NCBI GenBank assembly: GCA_902362455.1
Contig: CABIWJ010000006.1
Location: 63,495 to 127,494 of the forward strand
Length of the DNA: 64,000 nt
DNA from: Eubacteriaceae bacterium
Lineage (GTDB): Bacteria > Bacillota > Clostridia > Lachnospirales > Lachnospiraceae
Direction of reading: 5' to 3'
Shown: positions 18,223-26,825 of the stretch, one piece after another
Numbering within the stretch: the first letter of the stretch is position 1
Layout: every line of letters starts with the position of its first letter
The notes under the pieces: model-generated
What the model was told of the DNA's origin: nothing
The model's input: the letters and a program-made list of their open reading frames with translations, nothing else
Databases searched by the model: none
Position numbers and translations under genes: made by a program

Positions 18223-19494
18223 ATGTCGGCAGGAATATATATCCATATTCCGTTTTGCAAACAGAAGTGTCTCTATTGCGACTTTGTATCAGCGAAAGGT
18301 TGCGATAGAGATATGGAATTATATGAAGAAGCACTGCTTAAAGAAATTGAATCAACAGAGATAGATGAACCTGTTGATTCTGTTTTTTTTGGCGGAGGAA
18401 CACCATCTGTTTATAAAGTGGAATATATAGAAGAAATTTTAAAAATTGTTTTCAGAAAATATAATATTGATAAGGATATAGCAGAAATAACTATTGAGGT
18501 TAATCCGGGAACAGTTGACTATGATAAGCTCAAAAGATACAGGGCAGCAGGAATTAACAGAATAAGTATAGGGCTACAGTCCGCTGATAATGAAGAATTA
18601 AAGCTGCTTGGAAGAATTCACACATATGAGAAATTCGTAGAAACTTATACAGAAGCAAGAAGAGCAGGTTTTAACAACATTAACATAGATTTAATGTCTG
18701 CAATTCCTTATCAGACAGTTAATTCATTTATGGAGACACTTAAGAAAGTCGTTAAACTTAATCCGGAGCACATCTCAGCATATAGTCTTATAATCGAAGA
18801 AGGTACGCCTTTTTATAATAAATATGGTGAAAACGGTGAGTTTAGCGATGCCATTCCAAGTGAAGAAACAGACAGGAAAATGTATCATATGACGAAAACG
18901 TTTCTAAAAGAAAATGGATATGAGAGATATGAGATTTCTAATTATTCGAAAAAAGGTTATGAATGTAAACATAATATTAAATATTGGAGCAGGGATAATT
19001 ATTATGGCTTTGGTGTGGCAGCAGCTTCTCTTGTGAATAATTTAAGATATTCGAATATATCTGACAGGGATAAATATATAGATATTCTTTTAAGAAGAAA
19101 ATTGGATAGAACTGATATAGAGAGGATAAATAATACAAATATAGATGAAATTCGTGATGAAATCTCAGAGGTTAATAAAGATGAACAGATAGAAGAATTT
19201 ATGTTTCTGGGATTACGCAAAATGGAGGGAATCAGCTTAAAAGAATTCGAAAGAGTATCTGGAAAGACATTAAGAGAAGAATATGGCGAAATACCTGACA
19301 GGCTGATATCCGAGGGATTATGTGAAGTGGTTAGAATAGATGGAGATAAAGATGTAGAAGACATTCTGAAATATGTGGATAAAAATATAAGTAAAGAGAT
19401 GTGTGGTGGAATAAAAGATAACGAAGAATACTTCAGGTTAACAGAGAGAGGGATTGATATAAGTAACAGTGTATTTGTGGAATTTATGAAATAG
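18223..19494 (+). CDS. hemW: Radical SAM heme chaperone HemW
   Basis: This 423-residue protein has the HemW/HemN-like N-terminus AGIYIHIPFCKQKCLYCDF, with cluster cysteines C12, C16 and C19. It continues with FFGGGTPS, TIEVNPGT, RISIGLQS and LKENGYERYEISNYSK, all family hallmarks. HemW proteins bind and insert heme; older annotation calls them oxygen-independent coproporphyrinogen oxidases. The fourth cysteine typical of true HemN (CxxxCxxCxC) is absent, with phenylalanine after the third cysteine, favouring HemW. AGAAAGAGG precedes the ATG. Confidence 0.92.
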   Translation: MSAGIYIHIPFCKQKCLYCDFVSAKGCDRDMELYEEALLKEIESTEIDEPVDSVFFGGGTPSVYKVEYIEEILKIVFRKYNIDKDIAEITIEVNPGTVDYDKLKRYRAAGINRISIGLQSADNEELKLLGRIHTYEKFVETYTEARRAGFNNINIDLMSAIPYQTVNSFMETLKKVVKLNPEHISAYSLIIEEGTPFYNKYGENGEFSDAIPSEETDRKMYHMTKTFLKENGYERYEISNYSKKGYECKHNIKYWSRDNYYGFGVAAASLVNNLRYSNISDRDKYIDILLRRKLDRTDIERINNTNIDEIRDEISEVNKDEQIEEFMFLGLRKMEGISLKEFERVSGKTLREEYGEIPDRLISEGLCEVVRIDGDKDVEDILKYVDKNISKEMCGGIKDNEEYFRLTERGIDISNSVFVEFMK

Positions 19495-19546
19495 AATTAA
19501 TTATGCTAAGCCTTAAAATACTAAGTCTTAAAATAATATAAAGTGC

Positions 19547-19575
19547 TTGTTATTTTTCTATCAGTTAAGTATAAT
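19547..19575 (+). promoter_or_regulatory. Promoter upstream of the 19612 gene
   Basis: TTGTTA at 19547-19552 and TATAAT at 19570-19575 are 17 bases apart. Confidence 0.55.
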
Positions 19576-19611
19576 TAAATTTAGTCGTAAAAAAGAAACG
19601 GAGGATTAAAA

Positions 19612-20130
19612 ATGGGAGAAGTATACCATGAATATATGATAAAAAGAAAGCATACATTGATTGGAATGATGGTAAGAGTTCTGTTTATATTATTATGTGC
19701 GCTTTCAGTAGTATTATCAGCAGTTTTCGGACCGGTCGCATTTATCGTTGGTGTGGCTTTGGCATATGCTACAAGATATGTATTTCATATGACAGATATT
19801 GAATTCGAGTACCAGTATTTAAGTGGTGAATGTCAAGTTGATAAAATATGTGGTAAGATGAAGAGAAAAGGCTGTGGCAAGATTGAGATGGATAAAGTCG
19901 AGATAATCGCGCCGGAAGATTCAAAATTACTTGAGCCATATGAGAAACAGGTATATAAGCTTAGAGATTTCTCATCATTAGAGAAAAATGCCGACAGATA
20001 TGTAGTATTTCAGAGAAACGATTCGACATTAATCAAAGTTATATTTGAACCAAATGAAGATATCATAAGAGAAATGAAGATGGCAGCACCAAGAAAAGTT
20101 AATATAAAAGGTGAAGAAAGACCATATTAG
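19612..20130 (+). CDS. DUF6106-like membrane protein
   Basis: This 172-residue protein has two adjacent hydrophobic helices near residues 20-60 and a soluble C-terminal domain of about 110 residues (EFEYQYLSGECQVDKI, KLRDFSS, KVIFEPNEDIIREMK). The layout resembles the DUF6106 family of Lachnospiraceae as I remember it; this is a resemblance, not a verified match. A strong AACGGAGG lies before the ATG, and a promoter lies 37 bases upstream. Function unknown. Confidence 0.6.
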   Translation: MGEVYHEYMIKRKHTLIGMMVRVLFILLCALSVVLSAVFGPVAFIVGVALAYATRYVFHMTDIEFEYQYLSGECQVDKICGKMKRKGCGKIEMDKVEIIAPEDSKLLEPYEKQVYKLRDFSSLEKNADRYVVFQRNDSTLIKVIFEPNEDIIREMKMAAPRKVNIKGEERPY

Positions 20131-20192
20131 ATATAGCGTTCTTAATGATAGTTAAAGCTATATACAAGTTGATATCAGTGAAAAAAATTAAT

Positions 20193-20262
20193 AGCACAAC
20201 TACTTGACAATACAAAGTAGCTGTGCTAAATTTATATCATACTACTTGATAATACAAAGTAG
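20193..20262 (+). promoter_or_regulatory. PadR promoter with two operator dyads
   Basis: The 22-bp sequence at 20199-20220 recurs at 20241-20262 with one change. Each carries CTACTT and AAGTAG arms. The first is extended to a 35-bp dyad by AGCACA/TGTGCT (20193-20227). TTGACA at 20204-20209 lies inside dyad 1 and TAAATT at 20227-20232 is 17 bases downstream. The dyads are spaced 42 bp, about four helical turns, as expected for autorepression by the PadR protein encoded next. Confidence 0.7.
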
Positions 20263-20279
20263 AAAGGCGATAGAACAAT

Positions 20280-20606
20280 ATGGAAGATACACAATTAATG
20301 AAAGGTATATTAGAAGGCTGTGTGCTGGCAGTTATTTCTAGCGGTGAAACATATGGCTACGAAATTTTACAGTCACTTAGCACATATGGATTTCAGAATT
20401 TAGGTGAGGGAACAATGTATCCCGTCCTTACCCGTTTAGAGAAGAAGGAATATATCTCCTGTAGGAGAGCAAAATCTCCATTAGGACCAATAAGAAAATA
20501 CTACTCAATTACAGAGGAGGGAGAAGAGTATTTAAGAAATTTTAAAGAAAATTATGAAAGAATAACAAAATGTGCAAATGAAATATTAAATGTGAATGGA
20601 GAATAG
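20280..20606 (+). CDS. PadR family transcriptional regulator
   Basis: This 108-residue winged-helix protein matches the short PadR-s2 type: GILEGCVLAVISSGETYGYEILQ at the N-terminus, GEGTMYPVLTRLEKKEYI as recognition helix and wing, and SPLGPIRKYYSITEEG before the dimerisation helix. Such proteins repress their own operon and usually sense a small hydrophobic ligand or membrane stress. The AGAAAGGCG site precedes the ATG. It is followed by a leader element and a membrane protein gene that is the usual PadR partner. Confidence 0.88.
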   Translation: MEDTQLMKGILEGCVLAVISSGETYGYEILQSLSTYGFQNLGEGTMYPVLTRLEKKEYISCRRAKSPLGPIRKYYSITEEGEEYLRNFKENYERITKCANEILNVNGE

Positions 20607-20753
20607 TGCAAAGGAATTGTGCTGATGCACCAATTCTTTTATACGGCTATTTGTTTCGGAGCGAAAGCAAATAGCCTTTATGGCGATGAGAAATCACCTG
20701 TGAGAATTTATCATTGCCACTTTGCAACAAGTCGCTCAGAAATGAGGAATAGT
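20592..20753 (+). repeat. Two-hairpin leader element, copy D
   Basis: It starts GAATGGAGAATAGTG, which overlaps the padR stop codon. Hairpin 1 is a 14-bp stem (20606-20619 with 20631-20644, one mismatch) with loop TGCTGATGCAC. Hairpin 2 (20645-20676) is GGCTATTTG/CAAATAGCC. ATGGCGATGAGAAATC folds with ATTTATCATT. The end GTCGCTCAGAAATGAGGAAT supplies the ribosome site of the next gene. Confidence 0.75.
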
Positions 20754-21857
20754 ATGAAACAATCATATATATTATTAGAAGATAAATTAAACAAAGAATA
20801 TAAAGAAGTATTTGAAAGAATTGACATATATGGAAATACACATTTTATTGATAGTGATGTCCAAAGTGGAAAAATGATGGAATTACTTGATAGTATGTTA
20901 GAAGCACAGAATGATGGACAGAGCGTATCAGTAATCGTAGGAAATGACATAGATAAATTCTGCAAGGAATTCTATAGTGATTATACTGTCGAAAACCGTA
21001 TAAGGGAAGTACCAGAAAGGCTGTTTAAATTAGCAGCGTTTCTTCTGATTGTAGAATTGATAGATTTTATCATAGGACTTACAGATGGAGAGGGAATATT
21101 AAGAAATACTGATTTGAGTCCGTATTTCATAGGAATTGCAGGAGGTATTATTGTTGATACCATAGTATTTCTTTTAATCAGACCCCTTATCGATAGATTT
21201 AAGAAGATAAAACCATTTTTCTGGAATCTGTGTATGGCTTTAATGGTCATTATTATGGTAATGTTTTTAATATTTATACCGACAGATGATAAATTTACAA
21301 TGAATATAAAAAGTATTGTACCGATAGCTGTTACAACCGCATACATACTAATTTATCTGATATTCAGAATTATCATTAATTATAGAAAATATGGTACATT
21401 TAAGATTAGAACAAAGAAAAAGGAAAAAGCAGAAATAAGCTTCAGGGATGCAATAAATGAGGGGATGAACTTAGAAAATGAATTGCCAAGGGAATGGCTT
21501 AAGGGTTATAAGAAAAAGTATGATAAGGCTGTAAAGAAAGGAAAAACTCCTGTAAACGAGGCTCAGTATCTGGAGAATATTTCGAAGAAATGTGATGTAA
21601 TACGAGTAACTAAACAAAATACATGTATCTTTGTTGGAATGACCGTAATTTTAATTTCAGGAATGTGGATAGCAGGACAATTTGAGTCTGTTTCAGATGG
21701 ACTTATATACTCAGGACTTATGTGTGTGATTGAGGGAGGATTACTCAGATTTTTTAATAAATCAGCCAAAGAAACAGATAGAATATATAAAAATATGATT
21801 ATAGAAATGCAGGAAAAAAATATTACGTTAGAAGAGTATGTTGAAAGTTTGAAATAG
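20754..21857 (+). CDS. PadR-associated membrane protein
   Basis: This 367-residue protein has a soluble N-terminus (LNKEYKEVFERIDIY...LEAQNDGQSVSVIVGNDIDKFCKEFYSDY) of the kind found in proteins encoded next to PadR regulators (DUF1048/DUF1129-like; the exact family is uncertain). About four membrane helices follow between residues 85 and 215, then a basic cytoplasmic loop and two more helices near residues 290-330. The ATG at 20754 follows GAGGAATAGT. In-frame upstream ATGs at 20619 and 20625 would translate the leader hairpins and are rejected. A membrane-stress or envelope role is inferred only from the PadR context. Confidence 0.65.
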   Translation: MKQSYILLEDKLNKEYKEVFERIDIYGNTHFIDSDVQSGKMMELLDSMLEAQNDGQSVSVIVGNDIDKFCKEFYSDYTVENRIREVPERLFKLAAFLLIVELIDFIIGLTDGEGILRNTDLSPYFIGIAGGIIVDTIVFLLIRPLIDRFKKIKPFFWNLCMALMVIIMVMFLIFIPTDDKFTMNIKSIVPIAVTTAYILIYLIFRIIINYRKYGTFKIRTKKKEKAEISFRDAINEGMNLENELPREWLKGYKKKYDKAVKKGKTPVNEAQYLENISKKCDVIRVTKQNTCIFVGMTVILISGMWIAGQFESVSDGLIYSGLMCVIEGGLLRFFNKSAKETDRIYKNMIIEMQEKNITLEEYVESLK

Positions 21858-21924
21858 AGAATTTAAAATTTCAAAGATGATAGTCTAAATAATAATTATA
21901 TGATTTGAAGTTTGTAAAAATGAA

Positions 21925-21953
21925 TTGACTTAATGGAAACAACTTGCTATAAT
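21925..21953 (+). promoter_or_regulatory. Promoter of ppdK
   Basis: TTGACT at 21925-21930 and a consensus TATAAT at 21948-21953 are spaced by 17 bases. The leader then contains an 11-bp hairpin (21964-21974 with 21986-21995). Confidence 0.8.
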
Positions 21954-22067
21954 TGTGTTTAGTGGGAAAAGTGCGACTATTTTTAGCACTTTCCCAAGGT
22001 CGTATTATTGAAAGCATTTATTGCTTTTTAGTAATAAACGAAGTAAATTTTTAGGAGGAATTGACAA

Positions 22068-24704
22068 ATGGCAAACAAATGGGTATACACCTTCAAAGAA
22101 GGTAACATGACCATGCGTAACTTACTTGGTGGTAAGGGCGCTAACCTTGCAGAAATGACAGAAATCGGGCTTCCAGTACCTCAGGGCTTCACAATCACAA
22201 CAGAAGCTTGTACACAGTACTATGAAGATGGTAGAAAAATCAATGACGAAATCATGGCACAGACTATGGACGGAGTTAAGTGGATGGAAGAAGTAAACGG
22301 AAAGAAATTCGGTGATCTTCAGAACCCACTTCTTGTATCAGTTCGTTCTGGTGCAAGAGCATCTATGCCAGGTATGATGGATACAATTCTTAACCTTGGT
22401 CTTAATGACGAAGTAGTAGAAGCTATGATCAAAGGTAATGATGATCCAGCATTTGCTCGTTTCGTATATGATTCATACAGAAGATTTATTCAGATGTTCT
22501 CAGACGTTGTTATGGAAGTTGGTAAGAAATACTTCGAACAGCTTATTGATGAGATGAAGGAAAAGAAAGGTGTTAAATACGACGTAGATCTTACAGCAGA
22601 TGATCTTAAAGAATTAGCACAGCAGTTCAAAGCTGAATACAAGAAACAGTTAGGTGAAGATTTCCCTTCAGATCCAGTAGAACAGTTAAAATTAGCTATC
22701 GAAGCTGTATTTAAATCATGGGATAATCCACGTGCTAACGTATACAGAAGAGATAATGATATTCCTTATTCTTGGGGTACAGCAGTTAACGTAATGCCTA
22801 TGGTATTCGGTAACTTAAATAATGAATCTGGTACAGGTGTTGCATTTACTCGTGATCCTGCTACAGGTGAGAACAAACTTATGGGTGAGTTCCTTATCAA
22901 TGCACAGGGTGAAGACGTAGTTGCAGGTGTTCGTACACCAATGCCTATCGCTCAGATGGAACAGGAATTCCCAGAAGCATATGCTGACTTCATCAAAGTA
23001 TGTGATATCCTTGAGAATCACTACCATGATATGCAGGATATGGAATTCACAGTTGAAAATAAGAAATTATATATGTTACAGTGTAGAAATGGTAAGAGAA
23101 CAGCTCCAGCTGCATTAAAGATTGCTTGTGACCTTGTTGATGAAGGACATAAGACAGAAGAAGAAGCTGTATTAATGATTGATCCACGTAACTTAGATAC
23201 ATTATTACATCCACAGTTTGATGTTGCTGCACTTAAGGCTGCTACACCACTTGGAAAAGGTCTTGGTGCTTCACCAGGTGCTGCTTGTGGTAAAGTTGTA
23301 TTTACAGCTGCTGATGCAGAAGAATGGGCTGCAAGAGGAGAAAAAGTAGTTCTTGTTCGTCTTGAAACATCTCCAGAAGATATCACAGGTATGAAAGCTG
23401 CTCAGGGTATCTTAACAGTTCGTGGTGGTATGACATCACATGCTGCTGTTGTTGCTCGTGGTATGGGTACATGCTGTGTATCTGGTTGTGGCGACATCAA
23501 TATGGATGAAGAAAATAAGAAATTCACATTAGCTGGTCAGACATTTACAGAAGGATCAGAAATCTCTATCGATGGTACAACAGGTAACATTTATGCAGGT
23601 ATTATCCCAACTAAAGATGCTGAAATCGCAGGTGAGTTCGGACGTGTTATGGCTTGGGCAGATAAGTACAGAACACTTAAAGTTAGAACTAATGCAGATA
23701 CACCAGCAGATGCTAAGAAAGCTCGTGAACTTGGTGCAGAAGGTATCGGTCTTTGCCGTACAGAGCATATGTTCTTCGAAGAAGACAGAATTGCAGCATT
23801 CAGAGAAATGATTTGTTCAGATACAGTAGAAGAAAGAGAAGCAGCTCTTGATAAGATTCTTCCATATCAGCAGGGAGATTTCAAGGCTCTCTATGAAGCA
23901 CTTGAAGGTAACCCAGTTACAATCAGATTCCTTGATCCACCTCTTCATGAATTCGTTCCAACAGAAGAAGGAGATATCAAGAAACTTGCAGATGCTCAGG
24001 GTAAATCAGTAGAAGACATCAAAGCTATTATCGCTTCACTTCATGAATTTAACCCAATGATGGGTCACAGAGGATGCCGTCTTGCAGTAACATATCCTGA
24101 AATTGCTAAGATGCAGACAAAAGCTGTTATCCGTGCAGCTATCGAAGTTAAACAGGCACATCCAGATTGGAATGTTAAACCTGAAATTATGATTCCACTT
24201 GTTTGTGAAGTTAAGGAATTAAAATATGTTAAGAAAGTTGTTGTTGAGACAGCAGATGCTGAGATTAAAGCAGCAGGTGTTACTCTTGAATACGAAGTAG
24301 GTACAATGATCGAAATTCCTAGAGCAGCTCTTACAGCTGATGAAATCGCTAAGGAAGCTGACTTCTTCTGCTTCGGTACAAACGATTTAACACAGATGAC
24401 ATTTGGATTCTCAAGAGATGATGCTGGTAAGTTCTTAGATGCTTATTATGATAAAAAGATTTTTGAAAATGATCCATTTGCTAAACTTGACCAGACAGGT
24501 GTTGGTAAGTTAATGGAAACAGCTATCAAACTTGGTAAACCAGTTAATCCAAAACTTCACGTTGGTATCTGTGGAGAACATGGTGGAGATCCTTCATCAG
24601 TTGAATTCTGCCATAAGATTGGTCTTGATTATGTATCTTGCTCACCATTCCGTGTACCAATTGCAAGATTAGCAGCAGCACAGGCAGCTATCACAAATAA
24701 ATAA
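22068..24704 (+). CDS. ppdK: Pyruvate, phosphate dikinase
   Basis: This 878-residue enzyme interconverts pyruvate, ATP and phosphate with PEP, AMP and pyrophosphate, and serves in PPi-linked glycolysis or gluconeogenesis of anaerobes. The N-terminal nucleotide-binding domain has LLGGKGANLAEM and SVRSGARASMPGMMDT; the phosphohistidine domain has GGMTSHAAVVARGMG; the C-terminal PEP/pyruvate barrel has EGIGLCRTEHMF and HVGICGEHGGDPSS. The ribosome site TAGGAGGA is strong. Codon use is noticeably more biased than in neighbours (repeated GGT, CTT, AAC), suggesting high expression, in line with the near-consensus promoter. Confidence 0.97.
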   Translation: MANKWVYTFKEGNMTMRNLLGGKGANLAEMTEIGLPVPQGFTITTEACTQYYEDGRKINDEIMAQTMDGVKWMEEVNGKKFGDLQNPLLVSVRSGARASMPGMMDTILNLGLNDEVVEAMIKGNDDPAFARFVYDSYRRFIQMFSDVVMEVGKKYFEQLIDEMKEKKGVKYDVDLTADDLKELAQQFKAEYKKQLGEDFPSDPVEQLKLAIEAVFKSWDNPRANVYRRDNDIPYSWGTAVNVMPMVFGNLNNESGTGVAFTRDPATGENKLMGEFLINAQGEDVVAGVRTPMPIAQMEQEFPEAYADFIKVCDILENHYHDMQDMEFTVENKKLYMLQCRNGKRTAPAALKIACDLVDEGHKTEEEAVLMIDPRNLDTLLHPQFDVAALKAATPLGKGLGASPGAACGKVVFTAADAEEWAARGEKVVLVRLETSPEDITGMKAAQGILTVRGGMTSHAAVVARGMGTCCVSGCGDINMDEENKKFTLAGQTFTEGSEISIDGTTGNIYAGIIPTKDAEIAGEFGRVMAWADKYRTLKVRTNADTPADAKKARELGAEGIGLCRTEHMFFEEDRIAAFREMICSDTVEEREAALDKILPYQQGDFKALYEALEGNPVTIRFLDPPLHEFVPTEEGDIKKLADAQGKSVEDIKAIIASLHEFNPMMGHRGCRLAVTYPEIAKMQTKAVIRAAIEVKQAHPDWNVKPEIMIPLVCEVKELKYVKKVVVETADAEIKAAGVTLEYEVGTMIEIPRAALTADEIAKEADFFCFGTNDLTQMTFGFSRDDAGKFLDAYYDKKIFENDPFAKLDQTGVGKLMETAIKLGKPVNPKLHVGICGEHGGDPSSVEFCHKIGLDYVSCSPFRVPIARLAAAQAAITNK

Positions 24705-24744
24705 TCAATTCCTAATTAGAAGTTAATATTTAATTAGATTATTA

Positions 24745-24787
24745 AACTCCAGATTATGTTCAATAAGAATGTGGTCTGGAGTTTTTT
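24745..24787 (+). terminator. Terminator of ppdK
   Basis: AACTCCAGA pairs with TCTGGAGTT, followed by TTTTT. Confidence 0.9.
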
Positions 24788-24893
24788 GTGAGTATAATAT
24801 TCCATAAGGGAAACATTAACTATTCTATTATCTGTATAATAACACTTTATTTTTATGAAATATGGTTTATAATTTTAATATAAATGTTATGAA

Positions 24894-26282
24894 ATGGAGA
24901 CTTATATACAAATGTATAATGAAAATGATAAAACTGATTTAACAGGTACAGAAAGTGAAACCACAGAAAATAATGATAATTCATCTGGTACTTATGGTGG
25001 TTCATTTAAAGACTATACCTATTCTACATATGATTATAGCAGCTTCTATGATGAGAATTATAGTAACTCCTACGATAAGGCAAATAATACAACAGATAAT
25101 TCAGAAAACCAGACTTCTTATAATTCTACTGTAGATGAATTAGATGACAATAAAGTTTCAGAGACGTTGTCAGATGATTCAGATTCTATTGATTCATTTA
25201 AAATTTTCGATAATTTAAACTCAGTTGACTCTTTTGAGACTCTTGATTGTACAAATTCTGTTAATACATTTAATAGCACATCAAATAACCTGAATAATTC
25301 TACAAATAACTCTCAGCAGACAGTTCCACCAGATGAGGATGCAACTATTTATCTTGATGATTTTTGGAATGAAGCAGTGAATTATAATAATTCTCTTAGC
25401 AATTCACAAAAAAGACAAAATAAGTATAAGAGATTAAATATTCCGGGAGTGACCATTATATCTATAGGTATTCTGTCGATGGTACTTATAGCTATAGGTG
25501 CGATATGTGGTGGGAATGTGGAATATATTCTTACTGGTGTCGGTCCGGTAATGTTTGTTCTAGCACTTATGTCTGCTATTATATTGGATACTTTCACAAA
25601 ATACAAAATGTCTATTTTCATAATTAACCCTGATTTTCTACAGAATGAGATTCCGTCACAAAATATTGACCTATACCTTAATCTCACAGGGAAAAAAAGT
25701 TTTAAAACCCAGCGGTCGTATTGTTTAACTGCTCCATCAGTTAATGAAAGGCCTAAAGTATTATGTGTAAAATATGCTTTGCTTACGGTTTTAACTGTTT
25801 TTGCTATTGGAAATATAATTTCATATATTAAATATGGTCCTCAATGGTCTGATATTCTTGCATTAGATGCTGTTTTATTATTTCCGTGTATCGGAATATG
25901 TATGTTTTACATTGTTATTGAACAGCAACTACAACAGAAATCGGGTTATTATGATGAAACTGTTGATGCCGTATGTGTTGAGGTTGATTCACGTATTAGC
26001 AGAAAACGTGTCGGCAGTGGACATTCTACCAGAGTATATAGACCTATTTTATATACCAGATGTAAAAATGGACATAAATATATTTTAATGAATAACGTGT
26101 ATACTAATACACATATTCCGTATATAGGAGAGGTTTATAAGCTTAAAGTTAATAGCAGGAATCCATTATGTTATGTGCAGTTAGAATCAACTTTCAGGAA
26201 TGCATTTTTTTGGTTTTCAATTTTATGGATAGCTCTTAGCGGTTTAGGTTATATATTTGTACTTTTTAATGCAACATTCTAA
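24894..26282 (+). CDS. DUF3592-like membrane protein with an Asn/Ser-rich N-terminus
   Basis: This protein of about 460 residues begins with about 170 residues rich in Asn, Ser, Asp and Thr, apparently disordered. Two hydrophobic helices lie near residues 185-225, two more near 300-345 and a last near 435-460. Between the later helices is a soluble domain (VDAVCVEVDSRISRKRVG, RPILYTRCKNGHKYILMN, IPYIGEVYKLKVNSRNP) that resembles DUF3592, a membrane-linked domain of unknown role. The ATG at 24894 lacks a clear ribosome site; ATG 24912 has GGAG 12 bases upstream and may be the true start. Confidence 0.6.
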   Translation: METYIQMYNENDKTDLTGTESETTENNDNSSGTYGGSFKDYTYSTYDYSSFYDENYSNSYDKANNTTDNSENQTSYNSTVDELDDNKVSETLSDDSDSIDSFKIFDNLNSVDSFETLDCTNSVNTFNSTSNNLNNSTNNSQQTVPPDEDATIYLDDFWNEAVNYNNSLSNSQKRQNKYKRLNIPGVTIISIGILSMVLIAIGAICGGNVEYILTGVGPVMFVLALMSAIILDTFTKYKMSIFIINPDFLQNEIPSQNIDLYLNLTGKKSFKTQRSYCLTAPSVNERPKVLCVKYALLTVLTVFAIGNIISYIKYGPQWSDILALDAVLLFPCIGICMFYIVIEQQLQQKSGYYDETVDAVCVEVDSRISRKRVGSGHSTRVYRPILYTRCKNGHKYILMNNVYTNTHIPYIGEVYKLKVNSRNPLCYVQLESTFRNAFFWFSILWIALSGLGYIFVLFNATF

Positions 26283-26317
26283 AATTAGTATATATTTATT
26301 TCAATAGGTACTTAGAT

Positions 26318-26358
26318 TAAAAGCCTGTATTGTCTTTAATTGACATACAGGCTTTTAA
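26318..26358 (+). terminator. Terminator after the DUF3592-like gene
   Basis: AAAAGCCTGTAT and ATACAGGCTTTT form a 12-bp stem flanked by A and T runs, so it could work in both directions. Confidence 0.8.
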
Positions 26359-26556
26359 TTTGTTAGGAATCTTTTTCAAAGGTTCTGTTATTTAAATCTG
26401 AAATCGTTATTAGCAAGTGAGATAGAAAGTTATGAAATAAAGAGCGAATACAACAGCAGTAAATACCAGGCTGCAAATAATGCGTACATACTTGCAAACA
26501 AAAAATATTTAGAATTATAGATATAATAAATATTTTAACGTCTATATAGACAATGA

Positions 26557-26634
26557 CATATTACAGAACCGACACTATCGAGACAATTTATGCAGTTTGA
26601 GGAAGAGATAGCAGGCGATTACACAGCGTTATAG
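26557..26634 (+). pseudogene. Relic of a LysR-type DNA-binding domain
   Basis: A 25-codon frame reads HITEPTLSRQFMQFEEEIAG and then stops. It matches the LysR helix-turn-helix region (compare ITQPTLSRQMAAFEEKLG in the intact LysR gene at 55337). There is a stop codon directly upstream and no recognisable remainder of the gene. The rest of the 540-base gap (26359-26689) shows only one short AT-rich frame (26400-26520), which I do not recognise. Confidence 0.45.
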
Positions 26635-26689
26635 TTTTAAACTATAACAAACCATAGGAAATACATATTATACAAATCAGAAAATATAG

Positions 26690-26718
26690 TTGACAATTAG
26701 TGCTGTTCAATGTAAAAT
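26690..26718 (+). promoter_or_regulatory. Promoter of metNIQ
   Basis: TTGACA at 26690-26695 and TAAAAT at 26713-26718, spaced 17 bases. The leader of about 100 bases shows no S-box (SAM) or T-box signature. Confidence 0.7.
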
Positions 26719-26825
26719 CACTAAGCATAAGATATCATATAAAACATATAGGAATAGTAATAATAAACATTCCCATAGATTTATAATGATGAAATATGAA
26801 AAATGAATGAAATGGAGGTAAAGAA

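Noticed and set aside
20619-20753. N-terminal extension of the PadR-partner protein
   Set aside because: The frame runs through both hairpins of leader element D by chance; the GAGGA site and ATG at 20754 give the sensible start.
26450-26825. SAM (S-box) or T-box riboswitch before metNIQ
   Set aside because: I searched by eye for the conserved S-box core and the T-box motif and found neither; only a promoter and a weak hairpin are present.
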